A stretch of 64,000 nucleotides of DNA from Istiophorus platypterus (taxonomy: Eukaryota; Chordata; Actinopteri; Istiophoriformes; Istiophoridae): assembly GCA_016859345.1 (NCBI GenBank), contig CM029131.1:4832820-4896819 (forward strand), given 5' to 3'. The position numbers and the translations under genes are program-made. The notes beneath the pieces are model-generated. The model was not told the origin of the DNA and searched no databases. It saw only the letters and a program-made list of their open reading frames with translations. Shown here in pieces: positions 33,665-47,410 of this stretch. Position 1 is the stretch's first letter, and the number at the start of each line of letters is the position of its first letter.

Positions 33665-35897
33665 ATTTTTTAAATTTCTGTCTTTTTCTCTCTCTATTGT
33701 TGCCCCATAAGATGCGATTTAAAAATTGTTTTCGCTGATGAGTGGTATCTCTGCCCCTTCTCTATTGGTTTTCTCTATCTGAATGACAATTAGATAAAAA
33801 ATACTGGCCTGGTCCCACTTCTCCGTATCAAGCAGTTCCATGTTTTGAGTCATTCTTAGGTTGGGAAGCCCTCCAGAGTGATAGCTGCAAGGCATAGTGG
33901 TAAAACAACTCCACTATGGGACGAGATGCTGCTCATGACTCATATCATCTGAAGCCAGCAGTGGGAAGGAAACCGCATATAAAGGCCCATGACGAGGACG
34001 CGGAGAGCCGAGCTTAAATGTTTGATGTTGCGTTCCTACCTTCTTCAGCATTTTTTTTTTTTTTGAGCTACTAGTAACGTGGTATTGGTGGCGTTCAGTG
34101 CCAAAGGAAGTGCTGAAAAAAAAAAGAAGCTCAGTTTGGAAGAAAATATGATGGGGGCTTTGAAGACAGCAACTTTAGAAACATGGTATATGTTAAAAAA
34201 TATATATTTTCCCTTCATTATAGTCTCAATGGATGGATTTTCCATTTATTCATCATTTATTCATCCATTCTTTACATTGTTGATAAAGCTCTGATGATAA
34301 GCGTGTCAGCTGAGAGCCGAGAGCAGCTGTGGTTAGTGGTGGGATGTGCTGAGCCAGCCACTGATTGTGTTTAACAAATAGGAGCAATAGGAGAAGGCCT
34401 TTGGGAATAGCTGCTGTCAGTTCTGAGTGAGCCACAGGAAGGCCTGGGGGGGGGGGGTCCGGGGGAGGAGCGTCGATTGCATTCATCGATGGAGGACGGG
34501 GAAGGGGAGGAATGTACAGACGGCAAATGATGAAGAGAAAAAGCAAAGGTTAAAATAGACCAATCTAGGGTTCATTTTCCAAAGCACTTCGTACTGTATA
34601 TCATTCTGTTGTTCCCGCCGTATTTTTTATCCCAGCGCTGCGGCGGCAGGAAGCGGGAAACCATATCATATAGGAGACCGAGGGCGCGTCTGCTCAGCGC
34701 TATGAGTCAGAATACATCTGAGACCGAATTAGATTTAACTCTCTGTGAGTAACCTATAGAACCAAAGCAGATATGACGGTTGATAGAAACTTTCAGTGTA
34801 TTTGTCCCTGGGAAAGACTTTTTTTCTCTTCATCTTTTTTTTTTCCTATGAATCTGCTTGTTGAGCTAAAATCAATCTCCCCCCCCCCATTTACATCCAA
34901 TGTGTAAAAGCATTACGACATTTGTTGTTGTGGTGCTTCCCTGGACCAAATTTGTTGTAATCTCGCCGGCCCTGTCTAACTTATTTGCACATTTAGATCT
35001 GATGTGATGTAAATGTAAAGACCCTTAAAGACACTTATTTTACTATTCTAAATAACTAATGGTATGTTGACAATTTAATTGTGGTAACAATGCAAGAACA
35101 CACATTAAATCAGACCTCAGTCAGACTCACGCTGTACGGATCCAGCCTGAAGTTGGTCGCTTGTCATTAGATATGCAGTTTCTAGGAGGTCGTGATGCCT
35201 GAATAATCACTCTAACTATCAACAACCCGACTCTCCATTGATCGGACTGACTTCTGGCATGTCTGAAATTTGGGTCGGTATGTTTTTTGTTCGTTTTCTC
35301 ACAGCTGGAAAGCCGGCGTCGGTGCATTTCGTGCCACATTTGCCACCCGCGTTGACTTCCACGTTTCTCCGATGCCGCGTTTTCTACAAAACAAGAAAAA
35401 AGAAAAATATCTCTGATTACTACTTGGAGGCAGATGCGAACATCTGAATGATTTCCCCAGCTGGTAACCAATTTTTAATTACTTTAGTGGCGTAAATGCA
35501 GCATGCTATAGAGTGCCATTGGTTTCAAGTGGTAGATACTTCAATCCTGAGCAGAATTTTTTAAAAAAATGTCAGGGAGGCAGAAAGAGAGACTGTTGAC
35601 AATTTGTGAGGAGCAGCACTTCAGGGCTGAGTCACTGCGCTGTTCGCCACGATGCTCGGGGAGATAGACAGCAGGTTGGGTGCTGATTACCATGGAGCCA
35701 CCTTTTCTGTCCCGTGTTCTCTCTACAGAGAAGAACAGAGAGAGCGAGAGAGGGAGCTAATCTATAACCTGTCACTGTCTCTCCCTTGATGGCTGGATGA
35801 TGGATGACTGCATCTTCTCTAACAATACCAAATCACTCCCTGTGTGGGAGGCCTTTTGCACGGGAGCAAGGTAGGAAGTTTGCGTGTGACGACGTGC

Positions 35898-35919
35898 GTG
35901 TGTGTGTGTGTGTGTGTGC
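35898..35919. repeat. (GT)n microsatellite
   Basis: About 11 GT units. Confidence 0.85.
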
Positions 35920-38390
35920 GTTGTGAGACAATTAGTGTGCCGATTTTTTTCAGTCTGAGTGACAGCTGACATCCTGCCCCCTACGTGTATGATATGACAC
36001 TTGGCTTGAGGGTCAACTGTTTTCCTTTGAGGTGATAAATGCACGGGGGGGAAAGAAATTCAAAGGGAACCAATGTTGCTGCTGTGATTTTTTCTTATTT
36101 TTTTGACAGCGTACCCTCATTTTTTTTTTTTTCCAACCCAACTCTTGCATCTGCTCTGTACACCCCAAACTGTTGTGCAGCTCACAAGCCTTACAAATGA
36201 TCTGACTCGGTCTGTGTGATCTCCACAATATCCACACTCGCTGATGCGAGGCATCTCAAATCAGAAAATCACCCCACAAAAATCAGAGATGATGAAAGCC
36301 TTCAGCGCTGCACAGTTGGCAAAGAGGATGGAGGGGAAGGGAGGGTGGGCTGCTGCCTCCCACTCCTTCTCTTATTCAGTCTTTGGGGCCTCAGCTGGGT
36401 CTCTAGGCTTCATCTCTTTCTCCTCTCTTCCCGTCTTCATTTCTGACTCTCATGCTCGCTCCGTTGCTTTTCCTCTCTCAACCTTTTTCTCTTTCTCTCT
36501 CACCCTCTCTTTATCCCTCCCTATCTGGTTCTCGGTCTCTCCCAGGGGCTTAATTTATGGTTGTGGAGTTACAGAAACATAGGGATGACAACCCACGCTC
36601 TCCTCTGCTTTGTTAGCTAGCTAGCTTGTTGGCTGGCTCACTTACTGGCTGGGTGTACAGAATGTGTGTTCATGTGTATGTACTGTATGTACCGCTGTCT
36701 CTAAGCAAGAAAGGATTCTCTTCTCCATCTTTTCCCAGTCTCATTATTTTTTTTCTTTCAGACATGTGTAGCTGGTTATGTGCTTCTTGCCACAGTCATG
36801 ATAAACGTGGGCCCGTTTCACATAGGGGCTGCTTGATATTGTGCACAGAGATGAATTCAAAGACAAACATTAGTTTTCATGGGGTATTATTGGGCTTCAG
36901 TGAGCATAAAACCAGATGAATGTCCATATTAAACTTGACACTTTGAAATCTGTGTCCCAGTGAATACATCGTGCCTGAAGATCAAGAAATAGTAAAATAA
37001 ATAAATAGATAAATAAATACATCTAATCATTTATCCCATATTTCAATTTAAGCAAGTAGGATATAAATTTAATGCATTTCACTACATCCCAAATTATGCT
37101 TTAATCATTTACTTCCTTTTCAATTATATTTTTAGTGTCTTTGAACTAGTGGCCTGGTCAATTTTAAAATTTCCACAAACGTACAGTTTTTTTAGTGATT
37201 CACGTCTTGCGTTGTTTTTCTAATTTGAAAAAAAAAAAACCGCCAGGCCAGTCATTATTTTTTTATGCCAGAGCCTGAACAAACAGCGACAGAATGATGG
37301 TCTTAAAAATTACTCTGAGTGCGGATATGGAGAGCAAACACTTGCTTATTTACACTTCCGACCGGAACAACATCTGATGATATAAGTCCAATATTCTTTA
37401 TCTTTAAGCTCTATTTTTGGTCCATACCAACCCGCTGGGGGACCTACCTGGTTCTTCAGCTACTAAATGCTCCAGTATTACCAGCTAAAGCTAACGGAGC
37501 TTCTTAACTGAAACAGCTGGCTTTTGTGGCATATATAGTCCATTTGCTTTAAGATTAGGGAACAATAACATCCTTCGTCTTTGTTTATGAAGAATTAACA
37601 CACAAAACCTCAGCTCATCAGTTTCATGAGGAGAAATGTCATTAGAGTCTCCTTCAAAACTTGCTCAAATTTGATTGGACTAAGGAAAGTCACCTTATTC
37701 CAGCACAGCTCCGTCCACCTGAAAACAGTGAGAAAAGCGGGGACAAAAACGTAAACACAGAAGTGTCACTGCTCTAGCTCTGGCAGAACAAACTGTGTCC
37801 ATGTTAGACACCATCACTCACAATAACAAGCTAACTGAGAAAAATATCTTTTCAGGGCCTATAAATCTGCATATCTTTTCAATTGACCATACATCACAGA
37901 ATGTTAGATTATATACTAAACTCAGTTCAGGCTACTGAATTTGCCCTTTTTACACAAGGCCAATAATATTAATAGATGCAAAAACTGATTTTTTATGGTT
38001 ATTGGTCCAATCCACATCTGGCAAATCTGGCTCTAAATCTCAAGATTTTTCCTGACTGAACCACGCAGTCCTGGAACTTTTATATCAGCACTAGAAACTA
38101 GAGCTGGCAAGAAACGGAATCCATGTGTGGGTGTCACCTCTGTCCTCCTTTCTTGTGTCTCCTGGTTGATGAAAACAATACAGGCAAGGACACTCCAATG
38201 AAAATTAATTGAAACTTGTGCAGGTCTCAGCAAAGCCCGGAGCCGAGGGCCTGAAATGATCAAGGGGACTTACGAAGTGACTCACACCTACGTCGCTGGA
38301 AGTGGCTTTGATTTCCTACAGTCAGTCACACATCCCACTGCCAGATGTATGATATAAAAGGTGGTGGGTGTGCTGTATACCATATGAGTC

Positions 38391-38404
38391 TCATTCATGA
38401 ATGA
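38391..38404. repeat. Perfect 14-bp palindrome TCATTCATGAATGA
   Basis: Exact self-complementary 14-mer inside AT-rich unique sequence followed by ATTATGCATGACC. It could be a dimeric homeodomain or POU-type binding site. Function is unproven. Confidence 0.4.
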
Positions 38405-41400
38405 GCACTTATTATGCATGACCTGGGAGAAATGGAGTAAGCCGCCAGTCAAAGGCCGCGGAAGTTGATGGAATAATGTGTGACAGAACAGAATGGCGGT
38501 GAAAGTAAAAACTGGAATATATAGTTTTCTGGTTATAGGCGTTCATTGCTCGATTAAGAAATAATATTTCCTTTAAATTATATTTTTTGTCAAGCCCACA
38601 GTCATTTTCAGGCTGGCATATCTCCTTGTAAGCATTTGACTTATTTTGATGTACTATGAATTTTGATGTTATAAATCTCCATACGCAATGAGAGAAAGCA
38701 TTAAAGAAAAATTTCCACCGTGGCCTTTAGCTGCACTGGGTTTAGAAAGCCCACGAGTTTCTGAAAAGCCTTTTACATGGAGACCGAGATGAACCAGACA
38801 AGGCGAGGTTTCAACAATGGCCACTGCTCCGGCCCATTTGAAAGCCAGCGCAAGGATGGCAGTTTGAGACTGAGTGATGGTGAGGAGCGAAATCTGAATT
38901 CAGGATGAGTGTCAAGTTAATATTCTCCTGCTCTCTGCCACGACTATAATTCATTCTCGAATCTCGGCACGAAAAGAGACATGAAAGGCTTTTCCTTCCC
39001 TCTTCTCTGTTCTCATCAGTCGGAGCCTCGCACGCATCCTCTCGATTACCATCGCTCATCTTTTTTCTTTTGTTTCTACCTCGTGTCCCCATTCAATCCA
39101 TTTTCATTTCCCCCTCAGTTCCCTTTACAGCTGCTTTCATTTCAACCCAATCTCTCAATCTTCCCCAACCCCTATTCTACACACCTCTCAGTCTTTTCAC
39201 CAGCTCCCTGACAAGCTCTATCTCACTTCCTCCACCTGTCTGTCATCTTTCTCCCTTTTCTTTCAAACTTCCGCCTTTTATTTTCCCTGTGACTGCTCCC
39301 TTCCCAGACTTTTTCCCCTTTATTGGCATATTTTGTCTGTTTCTCCCCCTCTCTTTATTTCTCAGCACACACAGTCGCTTTCACTCTGCCATGCACTCTC
39401 TTCCTTCCTCTCTCCCGCTATTTTCAGCATAGCCCTCTACGGACCAATTAAGTTCACCAGCTTGATGTCTTTCCCAACCCCACACTCTCAGGCCAACTGG
39501 ACAGTTCAAGTCGTTCAAGGGCGGACGCATACGCACATAAGATAGATTTAACAATGTGCCCTCGAAACATATTGGAGTTTTTAAAGTGCGTTCATGTTTG
39601 TGATTCTCCATCTCAGTCTTAGTGGTTCACTAACCCACCAAAGAACCTTATCTATACACACTCTCAGACGCGGAATCTCATTTATGATAACACATTTTGG
39701 ACTCAGCTTCCCCCCGAGTTCATCCCGGGATCGCTTCCACAAGAACTGCTCAATTTTTTTTTTTTTTTTCAATTCAAAACAATGCAAACAAGCTGGGAGT
39801 GCTTTGTATTAGTGTACTGTGCAGGGAGGAATTGCCAAATGAAAAGATCTGAGTCGAGAAAGAGGCCCTAACACAGCAGAAATTGTTGTTGGTGAAAAAA
39901 AAAAAAAAAAAGAGGGAGCGAATAAAACTCTCCGGGCGTATTACACAACACACCAGGGTACTGTCACATTTGCGTGCAGCTCATTTCTCTTGCAATACTG
40001 GCACTGACACTGAGAAACATTTTGTGTGTCAGCCCTGCATATAGTGTAAGGCTTGAAGGTTTTTCAAGTGACATTCAAGGCTTAAAAATAACGACTTTGA
40101 AAGAAGAAACCTCTGTTAATGCACACTGGTAGGGAATTGTGATCTTAAAGAGGAAAATAAAGGGTTTAACTTGTAAAGCTAACAAATCAACCACCTTAAG
40201 GAGACATTTCCTCAAAAGTATTGTAACTCTGTTGTCCTTTATAGCCTTGTATTACACAAAAGTCACCGACAACAAATATGATTATTTGTCTTTTTTATAT
40301 GTTTATCACATTGCTGAGAAAACTGTCACAAAAGCTCCCCGAAAGGTGCCTGACTGACATTTCAAGCGCCGAAGCTCCATCTGTTACTGGCTCCTCTCTC
40401 CACACTCAAGACAACTACCTGCTCGACACAGACGACACCCCAACTACGCACCATCCAACATGTCAAAATCCGCTCACATTAGCACGGAAGAAGCTGCGTG
40501 TCAATTAGGATTACTACATAAAACAAAATGATTCGGAGACGCTCAATAGCTCTCAATTAAAGTGAAAAGCCAAGGTTTTTAAAAAAGGTATGTTCCAGAT
40601 GTCAGAATGTCAAAAAATAAAAAGATTTGTCCTGTGCAAACCGGCACTATGATTCAAAAAGGCTCCTAAGTGTATTTACACTGAAAACCAGCAGCTACAA
40701 TGGCGCCATTAGTAGACCGAGGATGGTTTAGCTCCATACTCCACCACATTAGCTGCATAAAGGAACATGTCACCCAGGCAACAAGTCCTTCAACCCGAAC
40801 GACCATGTAGGTCATTTATCCCAATCCGTAAGTGTGTCTCTTGAAATTGCGCCCCTACAATGGCAGGCAAACTGGATCTTCGTTTTCATGGTAATGATGA
40901 TAAACACACACAGTCGGGCTTATGGAACACTCATATTTTGGTTAGGTCCAGGACAAGGTGATGGTTTGGGTCAAAATCCACGTGGTCTCCTGTGTCAAAG
41001 TCCACTCCGTCCATCCACTCCAACCTCCACCTAATGTGGACTTCTCTGTTCTTTATGCATCACAAGACCTTTGGTCCCATCAGGATTGCCATTCCCGCTA
41101 GAGGTCACCTCACATTAACACGTAAGTAATGTTGGTATTAAGCCTCAGGCATGGATGACCTCCAGGGTATTTTTTCTTAAGGGGGGCGATCTCCCCTCAG
41201 TGCAATGGTGTGCCTCATTAATGTATTTTAAGTAGTGTTTTCGTCCTTGGTCTCTGAATAGAAATTGTTGACAATAAGAAAAATATAACCGCTATTCTCA
41301 TTCTTCAAGGATTTTTCAGTAACTTTAACCTCACTTTCATTTCAAATCCGGTGTTGTATACTAGAGCCAAAACAAACTCATATAAATTGCTCTCCTTTTA

Positions 41401-42030
41401 CTTTGTGACTGACTATTGCCAGAATTTACTGTACAAATGTTTGGAAATGTAATGCTGCATGTCTAAAGTTAGTGATTGTATGTTCCAAAGTGATGGTCCC
41501 AGTCACTTGCACCTTGGTTTTCTCTCAAACGTCCATGCAAGAGCATCTCAGATGCACTTAACTGAGACGAAACCACGGTCGGTCAGCATTATTACATTTA
41601 GTGCAGCTATAGCAAACAGCAACTAGAACTCTGCAAAATACAATCCAGACACCGGTGACCTTGTAGTTTGCAAAAGTCAGACTGTGAAGGAAACACCAAA
41701 GCTAATCTCTCTCAGATGCCTTGTGTCACGAATAAACCAAATCTATATTTAGTTTTGGAGTTTTAATTCAAGGCCGCTGTGTGATGTCACATCATCGATT
41801 TCCTCTCCGTGTCGTTTAGAAAAGACAAAGCTCCCAGAGCTACTGTTTGTTTGTTTATTTACTTTGGGCTTTTTTTTTTTTCTTCCTCTTTTTGCTTCGT
41901 CATGGTTGAAAAGAAAAAAAAAGAAAAGAAAAAAGACAGCTTGAGAGAAAGGGTGAAGGAGATGTTAAGACTTGGAGTAAGACAGTTATACAGAGAGGCA
42001 CATGATATGGTTGCATTTTTGCACATGCAC

Positions 42031-42056
42031 ACACAAACACACACACACACACACAC
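42031..42056. repeat. (CA)n microsatellite
   Basis: About 12 CA units, opening a CA-rich zone that continues with interruptions to 42655. Confidence 0.9.
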
Positions 42057-42473
42057 CCATACACACACAGGCCATCAGCCTAATTACTAGCGACAGGGGG
42101 GGAGCTAAGGGAAACAGCTAGAGCCATGGCCACTTCCACTGTGGTGCACCGCTGGCAATATGCCCCATTTATGCATTTAACACACACACATGCATACAGA
42201 CAGGCAAACATGTGTGCATATACACATCCACACACACACACTCACAAATTAGCACATATTCACACGCACACATTTGCATATCAGTGCAGGAACAAGAACA
42301 ACTTAATACATGCGCAAAAAAAAAACAAAAAAAAAAAACGCAACTGTGTATACGGATACACGTGTACACACGAACGCGCGCACGCACACACATGCACACG
42401 GGCACTCACACACATAGAGAGACAGAAAGGGAAAATGAAATTACATGGTTGGTAGTGTTATCATTTACAGTGA

Positions 42474-42494
42474 TTCAGCACCATGGACAGAACC
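42474..42494 (+). promoter_or_regulatory. RE1/NRSE (REST site), 20.8 kb downstream of slitrk1
   Basis: TTCAGCACCATGGACAG followed by AACC matches the canonical RE1 at 19 of 21 positions; only the two bases after GGACAG differ. It lies in a CA-rich stretch about 80 bp before the longest microsatellite of the window. It has the opposite orientation to the other sites. Confidence 0.7.
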
Positions 42495-42572
42495 ACATGT
42501 GCGGTAATAGAGATAAAACACACGCATTTGCTCTCTCTTTTTTCCATGAACACATACAGAGACACACACAGA

Positions 42573-42654
<82 letters not shown>
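42573..42654. repeat. (CA)n microsatellite, about 40 units, the longest in the window
   Basis: An uninterrupted CA run of about 80 bp. It lies 79 bp after an RE1 site (42474-42494). Confidence 0.95.
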
Positions 42655-42656
<2 letters not shown>

Positions 42657-43944
42657 GAAATTGGGATGATGCCAAGTCCTCGGGCGCAGGCCTTCTGAAT
42701 CTTTTAATTGGATGTGTGTTTTGACAGGCTAATCTCAAGAACAGGACACTGTCTGCCCACCAGAGTCTTTCTATATTCACTTGAAGACCACAGAAATGCA
42801 TCTTTAATGACCTAAGTGACACATTTGTTCAGTTTTATAATTGTCTGCCATATCTGTTATATTTGTGCGTCTTTCTCAGGCACATATATACATATAGGAC
42901 TCCATACAGGTTGTCAGTCGCTGTTACAGTCCATGTTGGAAGTATCAGGGTTGAAAGCACTTTATGAATTGTTGGATTTGTGCCTTCATTTCTTCACATA
43001 TGCCTGTATTAATATACAGTGTTCGTTTCTGGATTTTATTTTGACTGTCTTATCGGACCTAGTCCTAGTCTGACCAAGACAGTTCTAGTTCAACGCAAAT
43101 ACAATCACCGTATTACGCTGTATTGTTGTTGTTAATATTTATTCAGTTGAAGCTTAGTGCGGGTTTATGAGGCCCAGGCTTCTTCAAGTGTCATTAGAAA
43201 CACTTAAGAAAAGGCTTGACTGAACTTTTTGACAACCACTTTTGACCTGTCTAAAGATTTTTTTTTTTTTTGTACGATGTCAACAAAATCACTTATTGTT
43301 TAATCTTTATTTGTTTTATATAACATAATGTAGGGGCAGGGGTGATGGCAGGTTAAGGAGGTTATAAAATATAACAATGGGGCTGATAGATTTGGGGCAT
43401 GATGTGTGGTGAGGGGACACAGAATATAAATAGCCATGAAATAGATATGTATTACAATTTTGCAGAACCTCTAAATTGTGTATGTGTAAAGAATGTAGTA
43501 AAATCAATAAAGTACCTAATTAGTTGCAGGAGAGCAACGTTTGGATCATAGTAAGTTCTTCGATAAGGTTAGAGAAAACATCTTGGTTTGGAATGAGATG
43601 TCTCCATTGCTGTGTGAAGGTTAGTGTAGCTTCCTCTTCATGGTTACAATAACAGTTTGGTTAAAGTTAAGTCATGGCTAAAAGAAAACAAAGGTAATTG
43701 TTTGTGGGAAATGGGAAACAAACAGTGGCATCCCATGACAAAACTAGTAAAATCTGTTAACCCACCCGTCCTGACCTCCTCCCTATATCAACTTTGCTAG
43801 AGGGCTTTATCACTTGCCTGTAAACATATGGTCTTATCGGATATTTGCTGATATGATTGAAGCTTTTGTTTTTTTGTTGGTAGGACAAAGCCAAAGCTAG
43901 TGGCTATGAGATGCATAGATACACAACTAAAGATAAGAGATTAA

Positions 43945-44235
43945 TGCTAATGTCAGCATGCCAACATGCTCCTAATGACGATTATGTTGAGTAGGTATGT
44001 TAACCATGATCCCTATTTCATCTTAGCTTGTCAACATGCCAGCATTTGCTAATTAAGCACAAAACACAAAGTAGAGCTGAGGCAGGACGGACTGTCATTC
44101 TTCAGGTATGAGGTCTCAAACCAGTATAAAAATTACTTTGCAATTTGACCTTTTGGCACGAGAGAAGTGATCATCAAAGTCATTAACGTGCACCATAAAT
44201 TTCTGTACAAATCCAGCCAACATTTGTTGACATAC
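43945..44235 (+). mobile_element. Teleost dispersed repeat ('gctaatgtcagcatgc...' family), 5' part
   Basis: Runs of GCTAATGTCAGCATGCCAAC, then CAACATGCCAGCATTTGCTA, then AAGCACAAAACACAAAGTAG, then TGAGGCAGGACGGACTGTCA and ATCATCAAAGTCATTAACGT appear in the order known from a very common percomorph repeat. The copy is well diverged, hence old. No ORF or terminal structure is visible. Confidence 0.6.
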
Positions 44236-46809
44236 TTTACACCATTTGCTCGGTCACCTCTCTGGTGCAGAGGGAAATTTAAAGCAGCATGTAAACCGGT
44301 AACTGGTTTTAATGTTGTGGCTAATCAGTGTGTTTCACTCTGCACAAAAGCGAAAACCCAAATGACCAACATCAGCATCCCCAGAGCTGTGCTGCAAGCA
44401 AGGCTAAAAAAGTAAGTGGAGCAGGGTTACATCAAATGACCCTTAGTTTCATTTCAGCAAAATACAAGTATTGAGAATAAAGAAAAGGCAGCAGAATGCG
44501 CATGTAAACATTGGCCAAGGCAAACCTTCTGGTATTCAACACTGTGACACTCACACACACAATTTATTTCCTGGCAATAGCTTCACAGACTTTGAACTAG
44601 AGCACATCTGAGACCATTCATGTGGAAACTGCAGGCAATAAGGCTTTGTCAGGCTGGCACATATGATCCGCCACGCTGCCTGATGTAACACCGGAATAGC
44701 AAGTGACGTCCTTCCACTGCATTCAGCTGGTAATGCAGAAAGGTTTTATAGACAGCCTTCTCTTTGTCTGCCCAGGCTGTGCCTATCATCAAAGTTCTGC
44801 CGAACATGCCCGTACCCAGCATGCAAACTAAAGCTACACACACTTAACTGGACGCTTTATCTGTACATAAGAGGATGTAAAGTCAGTTTGTAATATCTTT
44901 GTTTGACTTTCACTTCACATTTGTTGCCTTTTATCTCCACAAACTGTCCCAGGACATTTCGTCACAGGAAAACAGTTTTCGGGTTTTTTCTATCGAACTT
45001 GCTGCATTTACAATACAATACAGTTTTGTGAACCAGAAGCAGGAACCAATCATTTCAGTGTGCTGTAACATATTATGGGCAAATTCCTGAAATAGCAAAG
45101 GGAAGTGTAACACAAAAGGCATTCATTGATAAGAAAATTCTTACATTAACTTGCATTATCTTCCTTTAATTTGCAAATGCTTTTTCCAGATCTTCTTTCA
45201 TCAGCCTAAAAAGTAAAGTTTTAGGTTGTAGTTACGACATGCTGCTGCTTCACACCTTATCTGAGTGTCCTTGGTGTCATTATTGTAATGACAATTCGGT
45301 GCACACCTCTAACCAAATAAAGAGAAAGTGAAAGTGAAAAAAACAGGGAGAGGGGGCCTCACAAATTACCGGTCTAGCTTTCATGACATTGGACTTCTAT
45401 TGTCGGAGAACGGGAAGAGAAAAGAACCAGAGAGAGCGGGAGATAAGGGACCAACTGTGGGGAGAAGATGTACTCTGTGCCGCGACTGAATAAAAGTGGG
45501 GAGATTTGGACAAGGATTTCTCCCTCCGCTCCTTGTTGCATTAATTCAAAAGCTTTGCTCTGTTTACCGAGAATGCGCTGACTTTTCTCTCCTTGCAGCC
45601 TTTGTCGTGCTGTCATGCAATCACAGCCTTGGATGTAACACAGTAATTAGTAAAAGTAAATATTGAAAAGATCATCATGCAAATTGGTGTGTACATTGGG
45701 AGTAATGATGCTATATAAATTCTATTAACATAATTTGTCCTTTTTTTTCCCAACAAATAATAAAATCGGCCATGAGTGTCAATCATTCGACTCTGATGAA
45801 CCACAACGGTTGAATTTGAAACCAAACGCCGCGAGCAAGTTAACCCGTTTTATGTGCACAATGGAAATTTGTGGATCTGCATCAAGCTACAGGCAAACTG
45901 TCTGTGTGCCACCCCCCTGCCCTGTCCTTTTTATCTCTAATTCCCACAGTCTTCTCTGGCACTATTGGCAAATCGGAAGCTAATGTCCCACCCTGAGGGA
46001 AATGACTTGCCAGGACAATTCTGATCTCACAGCAGGTGGGATAACAACGCTTTTATCTGACTGAAATTGGTCAATTAACTACAAATAAAATCAAACATTG
46101 TTCTACCTCCTCTTGGGGTTATGGATTAAGAAGTGAAAAGAGAAGAAGGGACCTTGATTTTTCTCATTTAGGACATGCTATGATTTTTAATTACCTGATG
46201 GAAAGAGTCTTTCATTGAGCTACACGGCTCCACACTGTCACCTGTCCTCTCTAATTGCACGTCTTCACTCCTGAGGGGAGTTGGAAGGGAATGTAATTAT
46301 GCTCAGATCAATAGCCAAGCGTCGACGATGACACAGTAACGATTCATATTATATGCAGATTGATTCATTTCTGGACATTGTTTAGTTTAATTTAATGGAA
46401 GTGTACAAGCTTGAGAGAGGAACAAGGCTATAAAGACTATTATGTGGCAGGTTTAATTGTCTGAGAACTATATGGACTGATTAAAAAATCACAGTAGAAG
46501 GAACTCAATGTGAATTTTAGGGTAATTTTGGACGCATGTTGGATAGTTACAAAGACAGTTAATTTTATTATTTCAAAAGCTTTACAAACAGGGCATTGCC
46601 ACTGCTTCATCTTTTTTTGGAAAAGAATACCGCTAGTAAAAGAGGTAGAGGAGGACTAAAAGCCTGGAACTCAATGAGAGGCAATGCTCAATTTATAAAG
46701 AAAACAAGAGTTAAATAGTCAAACCAGATTATTAGGTTAATTGATCCTGAAAACTAATAAAAGTAAGGGAATCACCATTATTCAGAAAAACTATGAATTC
46801 CTGTAACAA
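44236..46809. other. Gene-free DNA
   Basis: AT-rich unique sequence. 45930-46330 is rich in TAATTA-like homeodomain cores and lacks simple repeats, so it is a candidate regulatory stretch only. No gene seen. Confidence 0.45.
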
Positions 46810-47410
46810 ATTGCATGGTGAGACATCCAGCAGACATTTCACTCTGGACATGTCTCATTTATGGCAGTGCTAGAGGAAAAGCTGGAGGATCGGATTTTCA
46901 GGGTTCATTCTCTGGGGAACATGAATGTTTGTACTAACTTCATGGCACTCCATTGAGAAGCTCTTTAGACATTTCGCTAAAAAACTAATTGTCAGTCTTG
47001 TAGTGGTTCTACATGAACAGCCAAGGAATTACCAAAGCCAAGAGGATTCCTCATCTGGAAACAACAACAAAATCAACAAAAAATATATTGGTACCAGTGA
47101 AAAAGTCATGTGATCAACAAAATTCAAACTATTCATCCGGTGGGGATCATGAATCTCTACACCAAAATTTGTTCCAACCCATCAGTAGGGATATTTTCAG
47201 TGTGAAGTGTGTTGCACGAGTAATCAGGGGATTTAAGTTGTGAGGACTGATCCTCTTGACACCATGAGTATCTTTACCAAACCGGATTGGCAGTTCATCC
47301 AACTGCTGTCAAAACATTTCTTTAAAAAAACACAAATTTCAATCTCATGGGGAAAAAGTCAGTAGAATTCATCCCCTGGGGACCATATGTACAATTAAAA
47401 GCATAGCTAA
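46810..47410 (+). mobile_element. Same teleost repeat family, internal repeated part
   Basis: Several diverged copies of a unit of roughly 120 bp: TTCATTCTCTGGGGAACATG (about 46903), ATTCATCCGGTGGGGATCAT (about 47131), a weaker copy near 47248, and ATTCATCCCCTGGGGACCAT (about 47369). Each is followed by text like 'GTACCAAATTTCATGG' and, in part, 'GACATTTCGCTAAAAA'. This is the internally repeated portion of the family seen at 43945. Confidence 0.6.

Larger units (their letters stand above)
33665..42030. other. Gene-free DNA
   Basis: Mixed unique and repetitive sequence. 40660-41130 contains GGTTAGGTCCAGGACAAGG and GATGGTTTGGGTCAAAATCC, text reminiscent of a dispersed teleost repeat. 38935-39440 is strongly pyrimidine-rich on the + strand. 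34600-34760 is GC-richer and contains clustered CpGs. No gene seen. Confidence 0.45.

Noticed and set aside
42169..42822. Frames of alternating Cys-Val or His-Thr residues
   Set aside because: They are translations of (CA)n/(GT)n microsatellites. Similar ones occur at 15.4, 17.7, 22.2 and 32.7 kb.
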